Assembly: GCA_910574455.1 (NCBI GenBank)
Contig: CAJSYZ010000004.1
Span: forward strand, 1,612,001-1,676,000
Direction: 5' to 3'
Source of the DNA: Trichaptum fuscoviolaceum
Lineage: Eukaryota; Basidiomycota; Agaricomycetes; Hymenochaetales; Trichaptaceae
Length of the DNA stretch: 64,000 nucleotides
How positions within the stretch are numbered: the first letter of the stretch is position 1; each line of letters starts with the position of its first letter. The position numbers were made by a program, and so were the translations under genes. The notes below the pieces were generated by a model. That model was given only the letters and a program-made list of their open reading frames with translations, ran no database searches and was not told the DNA's origin. Below are positions 1 through 10,165 of the stretch, one piece after another.

Positions 1-779
1 AGTGCTTTAACACCCTTCTGTCCTTCATGAGGGGTAACGTGTGACAAATTAAGTAGTCACTGGCAGGCTGTAGCTTCAACAAGTTCGAAAACGAAGCTGC
101 TCAGGCTGACGTTTGTCAGCGCCAGGACCAGCAGAGATGATGTCGCGTGCACTGAAATAGTATGTAGTACGAAGCCTATCATCATGATGGTACATATGAG
201 TTGTGGTTCCTTGGATTGCATTCATATTTACTCACCTTTTCTATCCACTCTATTTCATGTTTCTCCGAGTCTTCAGGAGGTCCTTCAAGTTCTTTCTTCG
301 CCGTTCCCCATCCTTCAAGTTGTACAGACCTCGTACATATCTATCCCTATTTCCTTTATGCCGTAAACCATCTTCATGCTGCCTCTTCGTGCATCGTCTA
401 CAATATATATATCTCACAGTATTTGCAGAAATGTATCTTATGATAAACCCACTACTATAGCAGTATTACTCGAACATGGTGGTAGTTCGGTACCGGAGCC
501 TGAGGAGGGTCAGAGTCCACTGCCACTGGCAGTGGCAGCCTGAGCTTCAACTTGAACGATGGCAATGCATCATGATCCGACTTGGAGGCTGAGTCGTATG
601 ACTCCGCAACTTGAACTTTCCGTGTCCCCTTCAAGTTTAACTTCCAACGTTGTTACGCATACAATGATTCAAGACCATGATTATACAGCCTGAAGTTCAA
701 GTGGCTTCATCTTGAAGTAATAAGCAATAATTCCCCATAAACTTCAAATCAGGGCTCATCCGCCGAGGGAAGACGATCC
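1..779. other. Gene-free stretch with short palindromic motifs
   Basis: No reading frame here looks coding. The stretch holds scattered CTTCAAG/CTTGAAG words and a perfect palindrome of the CACTGCCACTGGCAGTGGC type near 517-537. The same CACTGGCA and CTTCAAGTT words recur around the peptidase-like gene (3.6-6.4 kb), the coiled-coil gene (10.0-10.6 kb) and at about 12.94 kb, and less densely near 46.75 kb. They appear to mark one kind of accessory DNA in this window. Confidence 0.5.
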
Positions 780-1159
780 TCCAACTGTCCGAGTCCAAGT
801 GTCGGGATCCCCCAGGACCCCAACATGTCTAAGGCAATCCCGAACAGAACCCGGTATACTGAAACCCGAAATCGCGACCTTGGCTAGATCCCGAAAGGAT
901 CGCCCGCTCTCTGATCCCAGAAGAACCTCTGCTTCGCCATGCATTCTCCTGCTAAGAGTTCCGCCCCGCTACGACCTCCTCGCCCCTGCTTGTCCTCGCC
1001 CACGTCTCCTCGTCAGTCCCCCGCCTCGTCCCCGCGTCTCGATCCATCCCTAGCCCGCCTCGTCGTTCCCCCGACTCTAGGATGATCCCCCGCTCGCCCC
1101 CCGCTCCCGTCATGCTCTGTTCCCCGCTCCAGTGAACCCCGTACCTCGCCATAGTCCCG

Positions 1160-1228
1160 AAGTCACTCACCATAGCCACAGCCATAGCCATAGCCTGCCA
1201 CAGCCATAGCCATAGCCATAGCTATCCC
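1160..1228. repeat. CCATAG hexamer microsatellite
   Basis: Imperfect tandem copies of CCATAG/CCACAG run through this stretch inside the C-rich block. Confidence 0.85.
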
Positions 1229-1885
1229 AGACCTCGTAGGTTCTCGACTATGCCCGGATACCAGATCCCGGCCTCGCGTCCACAGTCATGAAGTGCAGTT
1301 AGGAGATTGATCCACTGCGCCAAAGCCGACCTCTGTCTGGCCTTGAGTAAGCCAACACGACAGCGGTCAAGGATTGCTGTCCCGCAATCCTGCCCGGTCA
1401 CGAACCCTGCCCTGCGCTCGTCCTGCCACGGTGCCCTAGCTAACCCCTTCGACATCCTGTGCCTCTCGACCTGCCCTTGTTCGTCCACAGCCTGCCCCGC
1501 CAGGAATCCCGCCTCGCCGCGAACGCTGTCAAGCGTCCCCTCTGACAATCCCGCAACCCACGCTCGTTCACGGTTGGAGTCCTGTCAAGACTCCCCCACT
1601 CGTCCCGGTTGGAGTCCCGCCAAACTCCCCCCGCTCGTTTCCCGACTAGAGTCTCGCCAGACTCCCCCGCTCATTCCCCGGTAGAAACCCCGCTCGCTTC
1701 CCGGTTGGAATCCCGCTCCTTTCCCCCGCACGATCCCAGTCGAAAACCCGCTCGTTTCCCGCCTCGCGTCCCGTCTCGAATCCCTGCGCAAATCCCCCGC
1801 AGGATTCCCGCCTTCGATCCCGCCGCGATTCCCATCGCAACCCCAGCTAAGTTCCCGCTCTGATTCCCGAAAGAGTCCCGCTACG

Positions 1886-2012
1886 ATTCCCGGTCGAAAC
1901 CCGAACTCGATTCCCGGTCAAAACCCGAACTCGATTCCCGGTCTAAACCCGAACTCGATTCCCAGTCGAAACCCGAACTCGAAACCCGGTCGAAACCCGA
2001 ACCAGATTCCCT
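1886..2012. repeat. 24-bp tandem repeat, about five copies
   Basis: The unit is roughly GATTCCCGGTCGAAACCC followed by GAACTC (24 bp). Consecutive copies differ by one to three bases. Because 24 is a multiple of three, the minus strand reads as a repeating SSSGFDRE peptide, but no start, splice or flanking coding sequence supports a gene. Confidence 0.9.
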
Positions 2013-2984
2013 GCATGATCCCGTCGCGAATCGCGCGAGTTTCCCGTTGTCCAAGGGAAACCCCTTAGCTTCCCCGCTCCTCGATGCTAACCTCGTCTTG
2101 AGATAGCCCCAGGTGATTGGCCTGGCCACGCACGTGCCAGCCAACTAGTCTCGTTAGTAGCGTCCTGTCCCGGCCCGCAGACCACATTCCCGCCACCCCG
2201 TGTGCGGGATTGATCTCATTGTCCGCAAGGACTCAAACCCCGTCCTTAGTCGCCCTGCCCCGCGCGCGCCTCGCGATTAGGCTTCGTTACGACATCGAAG
2301 CACCGGCTTCTTCGAAGTTGGTCCCTGTCGATCTCCCGCGACCCTGATCCACGCCAGAAGTTGCCTGCAACTTATCCTGAGACGAGGTATGCATTACATC
2401 CGCCCCCCACGTTCGTTACCCCGCTGCCTGTGCGCCAGCTTGATACCTCGCGCACAATTACATTCCTTTAGTTCTCTTGGTTTCACTTGACCATGCTTCA
2501 CGCTCGTTCCCTTAGATCTTGCCCAGATGTTCCCGCACCGAATCCCGAATCCCGGATTCACGTCACTGTATGCGCGGCCTTCGCCCGCAAGATTGTGTAA
2601 CTAGTTAGTTGCGCGTTTGTGCATGCCCGTTCCCTGTAGATTCTGCCCAGTAGATAAATACCTGTCGCCACCGTAAGGAGCACTCACTTTTGTCCTCTTG
2701 TCGAGTGCTTCCTTAGGTGTGTTTCTGTCTTGTCTCTAGTGTAGTTTTACAATGCTAACTTGTCGAGTGCTTCCTTAGGGAACCTCCTCCTGATACAGAA
2801 GTGTTGCCTTGAGATCCCGGTTATCCTGAGCTCTCTGCTCCTGTCCTGAGCACGCCTGCTCTCTGGCTCTCTTGTCTCTGTCTTGTCCCGGATCCCGCTC
2901 TGCGAATCCCGCTCTGAGTCCTGCCCAGAATCCCGCTCTGCGATTCCCGCCAAAGTCCCGAACGATTCCCGCTCTGCAATCCCT

Positions 2985-3050
2985 GCACGAATCCAGATTC
3001 CCGCACAAATCCAGATTCCCGCGCGAATCCAGATTCCCGCCAGAATCCCG
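2985..3050. repeat. 18-bp tandem repeat, three copies
   Basis: Three consecutive copies of an 18-bp unit close to AATCCAGATTCCCGCACG. It is a second local amplification of the CCCG-rich vocabulary of the block. Confidence 0.85.
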
Positions 3051-3578
3051 CTTGGCATTTCCCCGCGTCTCGACTCTGTCTCCCCGCGCCTCGACTCTGC
3101 CTTCCCCGCCTCGACTCTGACTCCGTCCCGTCCTCGCCTTGAGCCCCCTTGCGTCTCGCCCCCGTAGCCCCGCTCCCCGCGCAACTCCATTGGCGTTGTA
3201 GCGTCCTTAACGGTTCCCCTCCGCCTTCTCCGCTGCCGCGCGCTCTCCCAGGCCTTGCCCCGGAAGCCGCTAACGCGCCCCGGCCCCCAGGTTCCCCCCA
3301 GGTCGTAACACCAAGTCGCGAATCATGTCACTAGAACAAGTACAAGTTCAAGTTATCACTGGCTACTAGCTAGCAGTATACTTCAAGTTCACGGATGGAA
3401 ACCACACTTGCAATATCATTCCCATTTCCTCAAGTCATACATGTACTACCACATAAAGCGCACGCCAAAGGCCATCAAACACAGAGCAGGAAACAAACGT
3501 ACGAATACGCAACACCATCGCATGAGAATAAGAAAAGAGCTCCACTAATTACTACTATAGGAGTTGAGAGGAGCATCG

Positions 3579-6225
3579 TTATACTTCATTGTCCGGAAGT
3601 GCATTCATGCCTAGCTTGAATTCATTTTCAGCTAGAGAAAAAGAGGTCTCAAGCTCTTCCACCGTTTGCCATAGAGCGACACCATAAGTATAACCGTCGA
3701 GTTCACTCTGATTATCCCTACCCCTCGCTTCGATGAGTCCGCAAGCTAAAATGGTACCAACTGCACGTCTGTGCTGATCAATGATTATGGCACCCAAATC
3801 CCCCGGTTCTGCGAACAAAGCATTGTTCCTATGCCCGATATTCCCTAAACCAACCGAACCCGGTGGGATCTGTAAAGCAATATGCGTAGTGTGCTCAACG
3901 TGCCCAGGGGAAACCTGCATAGATCTGAGAACGGCAGCAACGTTGTTGACCACGCCTAACGTATGGCCAGTTTTCCAGCCCCATTTGTACACAGCTTTCT
4001 TAAACTCCACAGCGACTTGATTGTCGATGAAAGTCCATCCATAATCATAATCTGCGTCCAATTGGTGCTCCTGGACCCGGGGGAATATATTTTCTTTCGG
4101 AACATATCCCGCAATTCGGATTGGACTAAAGAAGTCCTTCCCTTTCCAGCCAAGCCTAGACAAGAGTGCTTCTCGTGGTACAGACTGAGCTGCCGACGAT
4201 GGAGGAAGCCTATTAATGTCGATGACGTTATAGAAATTGTTCCAACTGAGACCTTCACCATCAGTAGAGAAAAATTCAAATTCGTTGGGGAGGCATTGGT
4301 CGTCCACCTCGATCAATCACCAATCCGTAAGGTAGGGTGTCTTGGAGATAGTCAAGTTACCCATTCTTCGAGGGGGAGCATTGGCCACTTTCCCAATACG
4401 ATTATTAATCCACAAATGTGGCGATGACGTCTTATCAAGCCAAGATTGCTCAATGAATTGACACTTGTTTACCATATCCGCGAAAGCTTGTTGTTCAGCA
4501 GACGGCGGAAGATCAGGTGCCAGTGACTGAGTAAACGCTGCCGCTTCTAACTCATCGTGAAGCGCGCCAATCATTGGCACATGGGCGGCTAGAGCCTCGC
4601 GAGAGAAGAGATAAATTGGGCAATTGTCGTTTGGGTCGCGCGGCTTATGTGTTGTATCTGCGTATGGATCGTAGTCTCCGAATTTCGAAGGAACGTTGCC
4701 ATGGCGAGTACCGAGGATGAACACCTTGAACGTCGTGTTATCGAGCTTTTGTAGGATAAAGAGCGACCCCGTTGAGAAGCCACCCTCCAGATTGCCAAGG
4801 CAAGTTCCTGTGACCATGGAGAAAGACGGTGTCATACGACTGATTGGCTTGTTGGCAGCTGCCACTGGCCTGCTTGGGAAATCCATCATGCGATCCCACA
4901 GGCGGAAATAATTATCGGCTCCCGCAGGTGCGGTGAACAGTATCTCTGTTGGGTAGGCGTAGGGTTCTGCCCCGTGAGCGCTAGCGACAAGGGGCCTGGT
5001 GCTGTTACCGTCATTATGCTCAGTGACATCCCCCGCACCTCCATTGTTCGTCGGAGCAGTGCGACGATCGGAACGTCTGGGAAGGTTGGTGAGTTCCGGA
5101 TGAAAACTGAAGCCAGTGTGAACGGGAGCGGTATTGCCAACGCCAGTCTCAGCATGACCGCTAGCCAGAGTATTTGAGTCGCCGGTGCCAGTGCGCACAA
5201 CAGGTGGAACACTGACAGAAGCTTTGCCCTGGCCTGAGGCGCTAATGATTTTTCGCTCCCTGAGCTCGACCTCAACGTCGAAGATGCGCATTTCAAAGAG
5301 GAACTCTTTAACGCGTTCCGCGATGCGGCACGCATCTTCAGTGCGAAGTGACGGGTCGTTGACTCCGATCAAAACAAAAACAGGGCACACCCGACTATCT
5401 TCGTAGGCAACACGGTTGGCTTCCAGACTGTTCCACCGCAAATTCTCGGAATCGAGATACTTCATGATCTTCTTGAGCAGTTGCGGCCATACATTGGCAA
5501 TCCGGTGATTTCCAACAATGCCCACATATTTACGTTTTTTGGTCTCCGTCCAATTGGGACCGGTTCGCCCGAGCAGGCGCGGTTTGCCAGGGAAGCCAAG
5601 GTAGTAACCTTTCTGCTCCTCTTCTGACACATGTGTTCGTCGTGGGAGATAAGCGTGAGGATTTTGCGCGAGAATCGTATTCACAACCGCTGAAGACAGG
5701 ACAAACTTGGTTTGCTGTGACTTCAAGTCTGGTTGAAGGGATGCGAGAGGAATTGATAGGAGGAGGCTTCCCCCCTCCGAGTCTAAGGAACTCGTGACGG
5801 TGAATGACCCACGGGCAGGGCCACCGGCAATGATAAATCGTTCCCCCGAACCTTGTCCTTGCACAGGTTCGTCATCAGTAATCGCAGTTTCTGGGGCCTG
5901 TGAAACTGGTAACGGGTTAAGTACCAATCAGTTTCGCCAGTGTCAGTGAAGGGAAGGAAGGACTCACTTTCAGTCGGCATTGATGAAGAATGTCCTCCTG
6001 CAGCTTCTTCAACGTTAACCCCTAGGGCCTGCAAAACTAGAGATGGGTGATGCAGTAATCAGTATTGCCAGTGTCAGTGAAGGAAGGCATAGGACGCACA
6101 TTGCGCACTGAAAGGTGGCGTTGTATCTCCCAGTACATCTTCGTCTTGTACTATTGGGGTAGTCAGCAATCAGTATTGCCTGTGACAGAGATGGAGAACG
6201 CAGAACTCACATCCGCGTCGGTCAT
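3579..6225 (-). pseudogene. PA-fold (trypsin-like) peptidase-family gene, interrupted
   Basis: I read four exons: about 6225-6211 (ATG, MTDAD; this first exon is uncertain because it does not match the phase of the next), 6150-6100, 6036-5968 and 5905-3579. The large exon matches the pattern of a basidiomycete family in which an N-terminal region of unknown role precedes a trypsin-like domain. Visible catalytic-site motifs are LGTRHGN (His), YLTDW (Asp strand) and FAEPGDLGA where the family has GDSG, so the nucleophile Ser is Leu (TTG; one C-to-T step from TCG). An in-frame TGA at 4317-4319 directly follows YLTDW, after which the same frame continues for 245 codons. Either change should remove peptidase activity. 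The upstream exons are small, acidic and separated by three similar introns. Family assignment is from motif memory; pseudogene status is inferred. Confidence 0.6.
5906..6210 (-). repeat. Three homologous short introns (mini-exon units)
   Basis: Three introns of the peptidase-like gene, at 6151-6210, 6037-6099 and 5906-5967 (60, 63 and 62 nt), are visibly related to each other. The last two share CTTCACTGACACTGGC and then an AATACTGATT/GAAACTGATT word; the first shares GGCAATACTGATTGCTG. Exons 3 and 4 both start TT-TNN-CAG-GCC and follow phase-1 junctions. This suggests tandem duplication of an exon-intron unit, or spread of one intron sequence. Confidence 0.65.
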
Positions 6226-6814
6226 TGTTTGCTCTACTAGTAGTATTCCTTGGATGTGGCCCTGGCAAGCCTGGAGGTTGGGGGGCGGTGGATGTCATAG
6301 TGGTAGTACTGGTAGTAGTTGCTGGTTACTAGTAAGTAGTAGAAGTGAAAACAAGAGACTACTACTAAATAAATAGTAGTACTAGTAGTACGTCACTGCC
6401 AGCAGAGCCTGAGGGTTCAAGTTCCGAGGCCAGTGAGTGCCAGTCTTTTATACAACTTCAACTCATCATTCACACGCCGGTGCGGCGCCACCGTGACTCC
6501 GAGTCCGACTCCGAGTCGGACAGGCTCGGAGTCACTGCCAGTGCATCAGGAAAACTACTTTCTGCTGAAAGTGACTTAAGCGTCACTTAAATGTCCTGAG
6601 AGACTGAAGTCTTAAATAAGGCAGGCTTCACTTATTCATGCATGTCCTCCCATTATTCAGGAGCGACTTACTGAAATCAGTGCTGTTGACTTAAATTAGT
6701 GCTTCAGTCAGTCAGTCAGTCAGGTCAGTCATTCAGGCAGTTCAGTCATCCAGTTGATATAAGTAGATGATAATATTATAAGCACAAAATAGTTACAATA
6801 ATAAGTACTAGGCT
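6226..6814. other. Intergenic, with GTAGTAGTAC runs and a palindrome
   Basis: No gene seen. The stretch contains repeated TAGTAGTAC words (about 6235-6395), a strong imperfect palindrome at about 6490-6535 whose arms are GTGACTCCGAG and CTCGGAGTCAC, and a CAGTCAGT microsatellite near 6705-6730. It lies directly beyond the truncated 3' end of the TFIIF-alpha pseudogene. Confidence 0.6.
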
Positions 6815-9127
6815 AAGAACTCGCCGCCCACCCACGAGCGGGTTCGTCTCCCGGCTCCCACTGCCTTTCAGCTTCGGCATCGGCGGGCGCGGAGGGGGAG
6901 GTTGCGCGCTTCGCAACGACACTGTCCGCTGACACTGACACTTGGCACGGGCGGCGTTGGTGCCGGTTCTGTCTTGATTAGTGTAGGCGCGAGAGAACCT
7001 GGTGCGTGAGGGCGGTCTGGAGGGTGGGCGGGACGAGGTTTGGATCCAGGCGTTGGTGTGGGTGCTGCTGTTGGTGTCGGACCTTGAGAGCCAGACCGCT
7101 GCTGCTGTGTTGTTTGTTGTTGGGCTACACCAGTAGCCATAACTTCTGGTTCCTCTTCCTCCTCTTCCTCAGCCTTACGAGAAGTACTATTAGCAAACGA
7201 ACATCAGAAAGTACGCAGAAGCATACCGAGGAGGCGTATCTTCATCGCTATCGTACGCGCTATTCTTCTCGATCTTGCGGTCAAGTTTCTTCATTTGCTT
7301 GTCTGCACCTGTTAACTGCTGCTCTGTTTCCTTGTCTTCATCCGATTCGTCTATATAACCCTCTCGCGTCTTATTTGCTGTACGATAGTCACGTTTTAGA
7401 CGTCCTGGATAGCAGAAAAGAAAGTTGATCAACTGAATATTGAGAGAGAAAAAAGAACTGAGCAAACCTCAATCTCCTTGACCCCTTCGTCACGAGTGTC
7501 CTCAACATCCATCTTCTCTTCATCATCCGCAAACTCCCCCTTATACTCCATTTCATCCAAGTCGCCCTCGTCCCCTCTGTCTCTTACCCGTCTCCGGCGG
7601 CTACACCCTGTTCATCGTCTTCCTCGAACAGCCCACGCATCCCCGAGTCTACAGCCTTCAATCTCCTCCCCCCGGGCCCAGCGACCTGCCACCAATGTCA
7701 TATACGAGACTTGCGCCCGTCGTCGCACCGCCCGCGATCGCATTACTGCGCGAGCGCATCGACCAGCGGTCCATCACGCGATTCTTCTCCATCTCTGCCT
7801 CCTCGAGGCTCGGCGTGATCTGGTACGTCTCTTCTGGAACTAGTACCACCGGTGCGCAGGCACGAACTTGAGCATCTGGTCCGCTGCGGGCATGAACAGC
7901 GTGTGCGTCTTGCTCTTCGCCGCCTCCTCCATCCGTCCCACCCATACCTCGTTGCCCGCCCCATCCTCCGCGACCCAGGGATACCGTTCCTCTCGACGTT
8001 CTGCCGGATGTGCTTGGGCACCAGGAACACATGCCGAGTTTTCTTCTAAAACTTGCGTTTCCGCTTGTCTTTGTCTTTGTCTGACATCCTTCCCTTTCTG
8101 CGAGATCGTCTCGTTGTGGATCGGCCGCTCCTCTGCATCGACCATGACTATGCGTCCATCTGCACCAATGACGGGCTTCCCATCTGCCCCTAACATTGGC
8201 TTCATGGGCACCTGCGAGCCGACGCCGCCCACACCCTCACCAATAGGGTCACGGCGCAGCTCCTTGCGGTTGAGCTTCACGGGCCGTGCCCACGTACTGA
8301 TGTCGACCGGTTTTCGCGAGTCGAACTTCATCATGTCGTATCGCCACCCATGCCTGTCGCAGCTCATCAGCTTATACTCCTAGTACGGCACGTCCTCGGC
8401 TCTGACAGCCGTGAACGTCAAGGCCAAAGACGACCCGGAGCCCTTGACCTTGATCTCAGACTTCGGCTCGAGCTTCACCAGCGGCTTCCCCGCATCGGAC
8501 TCTGTCTTCACTTTCGGCTTTGGTCGCGGCGGCGGTGGGGGTGGCTTTGAGACCTGCACCTGGATGGGTCGGTACGGATTCTTTTGGAAGAGCGTGGGCT
8601 CCCTCTTTTCTCGCTTTATCTTCCGCAGAGGTGGCTTTGCGCGTCGAATGGCTCGAGCTCCAAGGATCGAGCTGTGTGGGCTGTCATATGTACTTCGGGT
8701 ATCCCAGTTGGACTGCATCGGTTCTTCCCGACGTCCAGGATCCCAATATTCCGTATCCATGACCGCTATGCGAGGCGCATGGTCTCAGTGCTAGAGAGCC
8801 TGCGATCTTTCGGCTAGTAATAATACTGTGCCTGTAGAAATCTTCCATGCGCTGACGCCATTCAACAACCGGGAAACGCTGGCCAGGCAATCATCCACGC
8901 AAGATAGCACGCTCTTCTTCCGTAGACTTAAGCGCCATTTTATTTGTCTTCGTAAGCTGCTTGTGTGCTGTCCTGAACTTGCCCGCACCCTGCACTGTGA
9001 GTGAACTTGGACTAGGGCTGATAGGCGCGCCCTTGAACTTGAGTGAGAAAGGCGTGTGGACAGATGTCCCGGGCGGCGGAGAAGCGATGGTGATAGGGGA
9101 AGTAAGAACGGATGAGGAAGATGTCAA
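6815..9127 (-). pseudogene. TFIIF alpha subunit (RAP74/Tfg1) pseudogene
   Basis: The fragments follow family order: MTSSSSVL start at 9127, WRQRMEDFYRH, a KVKTESDAGKP linker, YDMMKFDSRKPVDISTW, then GADGKPVIGADGRIV, KKTRHVFLVPKHIRQ, RREERYPWV, FKFVPAHRWY-type FVPAHRWY, ITPSLEEAEM, SLVYDIGGRSLGPGG, EFADDEEKMDVEDTRDEG, LKRDYRTANKTREGY and a Ser/Pro tail VVAKRATSP. It is broken many times: TAG at 8046-8048 where Gln is expected, TAG at 7840-7842 where Lys is expected, a frame change near 8000 between HIRQ and RREER, another just after HRWY, and more near 7600-7670. Introns are still present (for example about 7407-7468), so it is a DNA-level copy and not a retrocopy. The C-terminal winged-helix part is missing. 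TFIIF-alpha is a general RNA polymerase II factor; an intact copy must lie elsewhere. Confidence 0.85.
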
Positions 9128-9204
9128 TGTTAATAACTGAAGAGTTGTAGACAGAACTTACAGATATAAATCTCTTAATTCCTTTCTCCTCCTTTGTGCT
9201 CACG

Positions 9205-9412
9205 CAAGGGCCTCGCAACTTTTTTTTGTAGCAACTAGCATGACCTCTTCGTCCTCCGCTTCCAAGTCAGAGACGAACGCGCCTTTTTGTGCAATGCCGT
9301 TGCCATGGCAATGCGCATGGAGAACGACGTGCGAGCCCGCGCAGACGGCGAGAGGGAGGGCGGCAAAAATAGCCAAGGAGAACCAATCCTTCTGTTCAGC
9401 AGTGGGCTACTG
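9205..9412 (-). other. Unidentified coding-like fragment with one TM helix
   Basis: The minus strand reads QKDWFSLAIFAALPLAVC and continues GSHVVLHAHCHGNGIAQKG to SDLEAEDEEVMLVATKK, ending at a TGA. The segment has a clear hydrophobic helix followed by a His-rich and then an acidic stretch. No start codon or complete gene surrounds it. It lies between the 105-bp repeat and the TFIIF-alpha pseudogene and may be a captured piece of a third gene. I do not recognise the family. Confidence 0.4.
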
Positions 9413-9666
9413 CGCAGAATCAAGAATGGCCGCTACAGGAAGAAGCAAGGGGTGGTGCCAACAATAACATGGTCCTGGCCTAGCTCATTGATATTTTTCA
9501 GTTCAAGCTTGAGAGAAGCAGCGAAGTCGCTCTTCCAATCTGTGAACCTGATTAAAGAGTTGCCACTAGAGTGTAAAAAGGACGCACCATTGAGTCAAGT
9601 GTCTGAGCATAGTCTGCAAACAGGTTAAGAAAAAGAATTGTGCAACATGAGAATTGCAAAGGGTAG

Positions 9667-9775
9667 CACAACCGCGTGTCCGGGATGAAATCAACGGTCT
9701 ACACAGTCAGCAAACATCGGGTTTGACGCCTAGTTTAAAGCACAAAAGTGCCCTGCTGACCATGCTGCTATCCCT
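9667..9775. repeat. Dispersed repeat, copy 1
   Basis: About 105 bp matches 12700-12805 in the same orientation, with shared blocks CCGCGTGTCCGGGATGAA, CATCGGGTT and GTGCCCTGC. The minus strand can be read as peptides ending SSRTRGH in both copies, but neither is an intact gene. This copy lies on the minus-strand-upstream side of the TFIIF-alpha pseudogene. Confidence 0.75.
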
Positions 9776-10165
9776 TCGCTCTCCAACATGCACACAAAGT
9801 TGCAGAGATTCGAGAAAGACAAGACAATGACAACGTACCCATTCTAAGTGTGAGAAATGCTTAGTTATCAAACACCTACGTGCGCAATTGCTAAGTGCGT
9901 CGTAAGTGCGACATCGTGTCTCAAGCTACCAAATAAAGTAAGCTTGTAAACCCGTAACCAGTAACTAGTACTAGTACTTACTCCCACCATGACTCAGGCT
10001 CACTGGCAGGCTATCAATAGTTTCATGATCAGGGGTCCTTTAGCTTGGAAGTACTACATAGCAGTAGTAGTACAGTAGTAACCCCTGTGCCCCTCTCGCT
10101 TTGCGTCTCCCCTTACCACCACTGGCACTTTCAAGTTTACAACTTTCGTTGCGGTACCAGCAGAT

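Larger units (their letters stand above)
780..3330. repeat. C-rich degenerate minisatellite block
   Basis: About 2.5 kb of the + strand is rich in C and poor in G, and is built from degenerate variants of words such as ATTCCCGCTCG, GAATCCCGC and TTCCCGGTCG. Both strands give long open frames only because the repeat lacks stop codons; the translations are low-complexity Arg/Pro/Ser peptides. Local regular arrays inside it are listed separately. I see no gene. It may be an expanded minisatellite or a subtelomere-like or heterochromatic block, but nothing in the sequence decides this. Confidence 0.75.

Noticed and set aside
1585..2144. Long minus-strand ORFs in the C-rich block (SSSGFDRE repeats)
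   Set aside because: They follow directly from 24-bp tandem repeats without stops and have no coding context.
1881..3050. CRISPR array
   Set aside because: Units are contiguous or degenerate without unique spacers, and the host is a eukaryote.
4317..4319. TGA as selenocysteine or programmed readthrough
   Set aside because: Fungi of this kind are not known to use selenocysteine, and the gene also lacks its nucleophile Ser; decay is simpler.
8046..8085. 40-nt intron in the TFIIF-alpha copy ending TTTTAG
   Set aside because: The skipped bases read as the expected Lys-rich linker in the right frame, so a CAG-to-TAG change is a better explanation.
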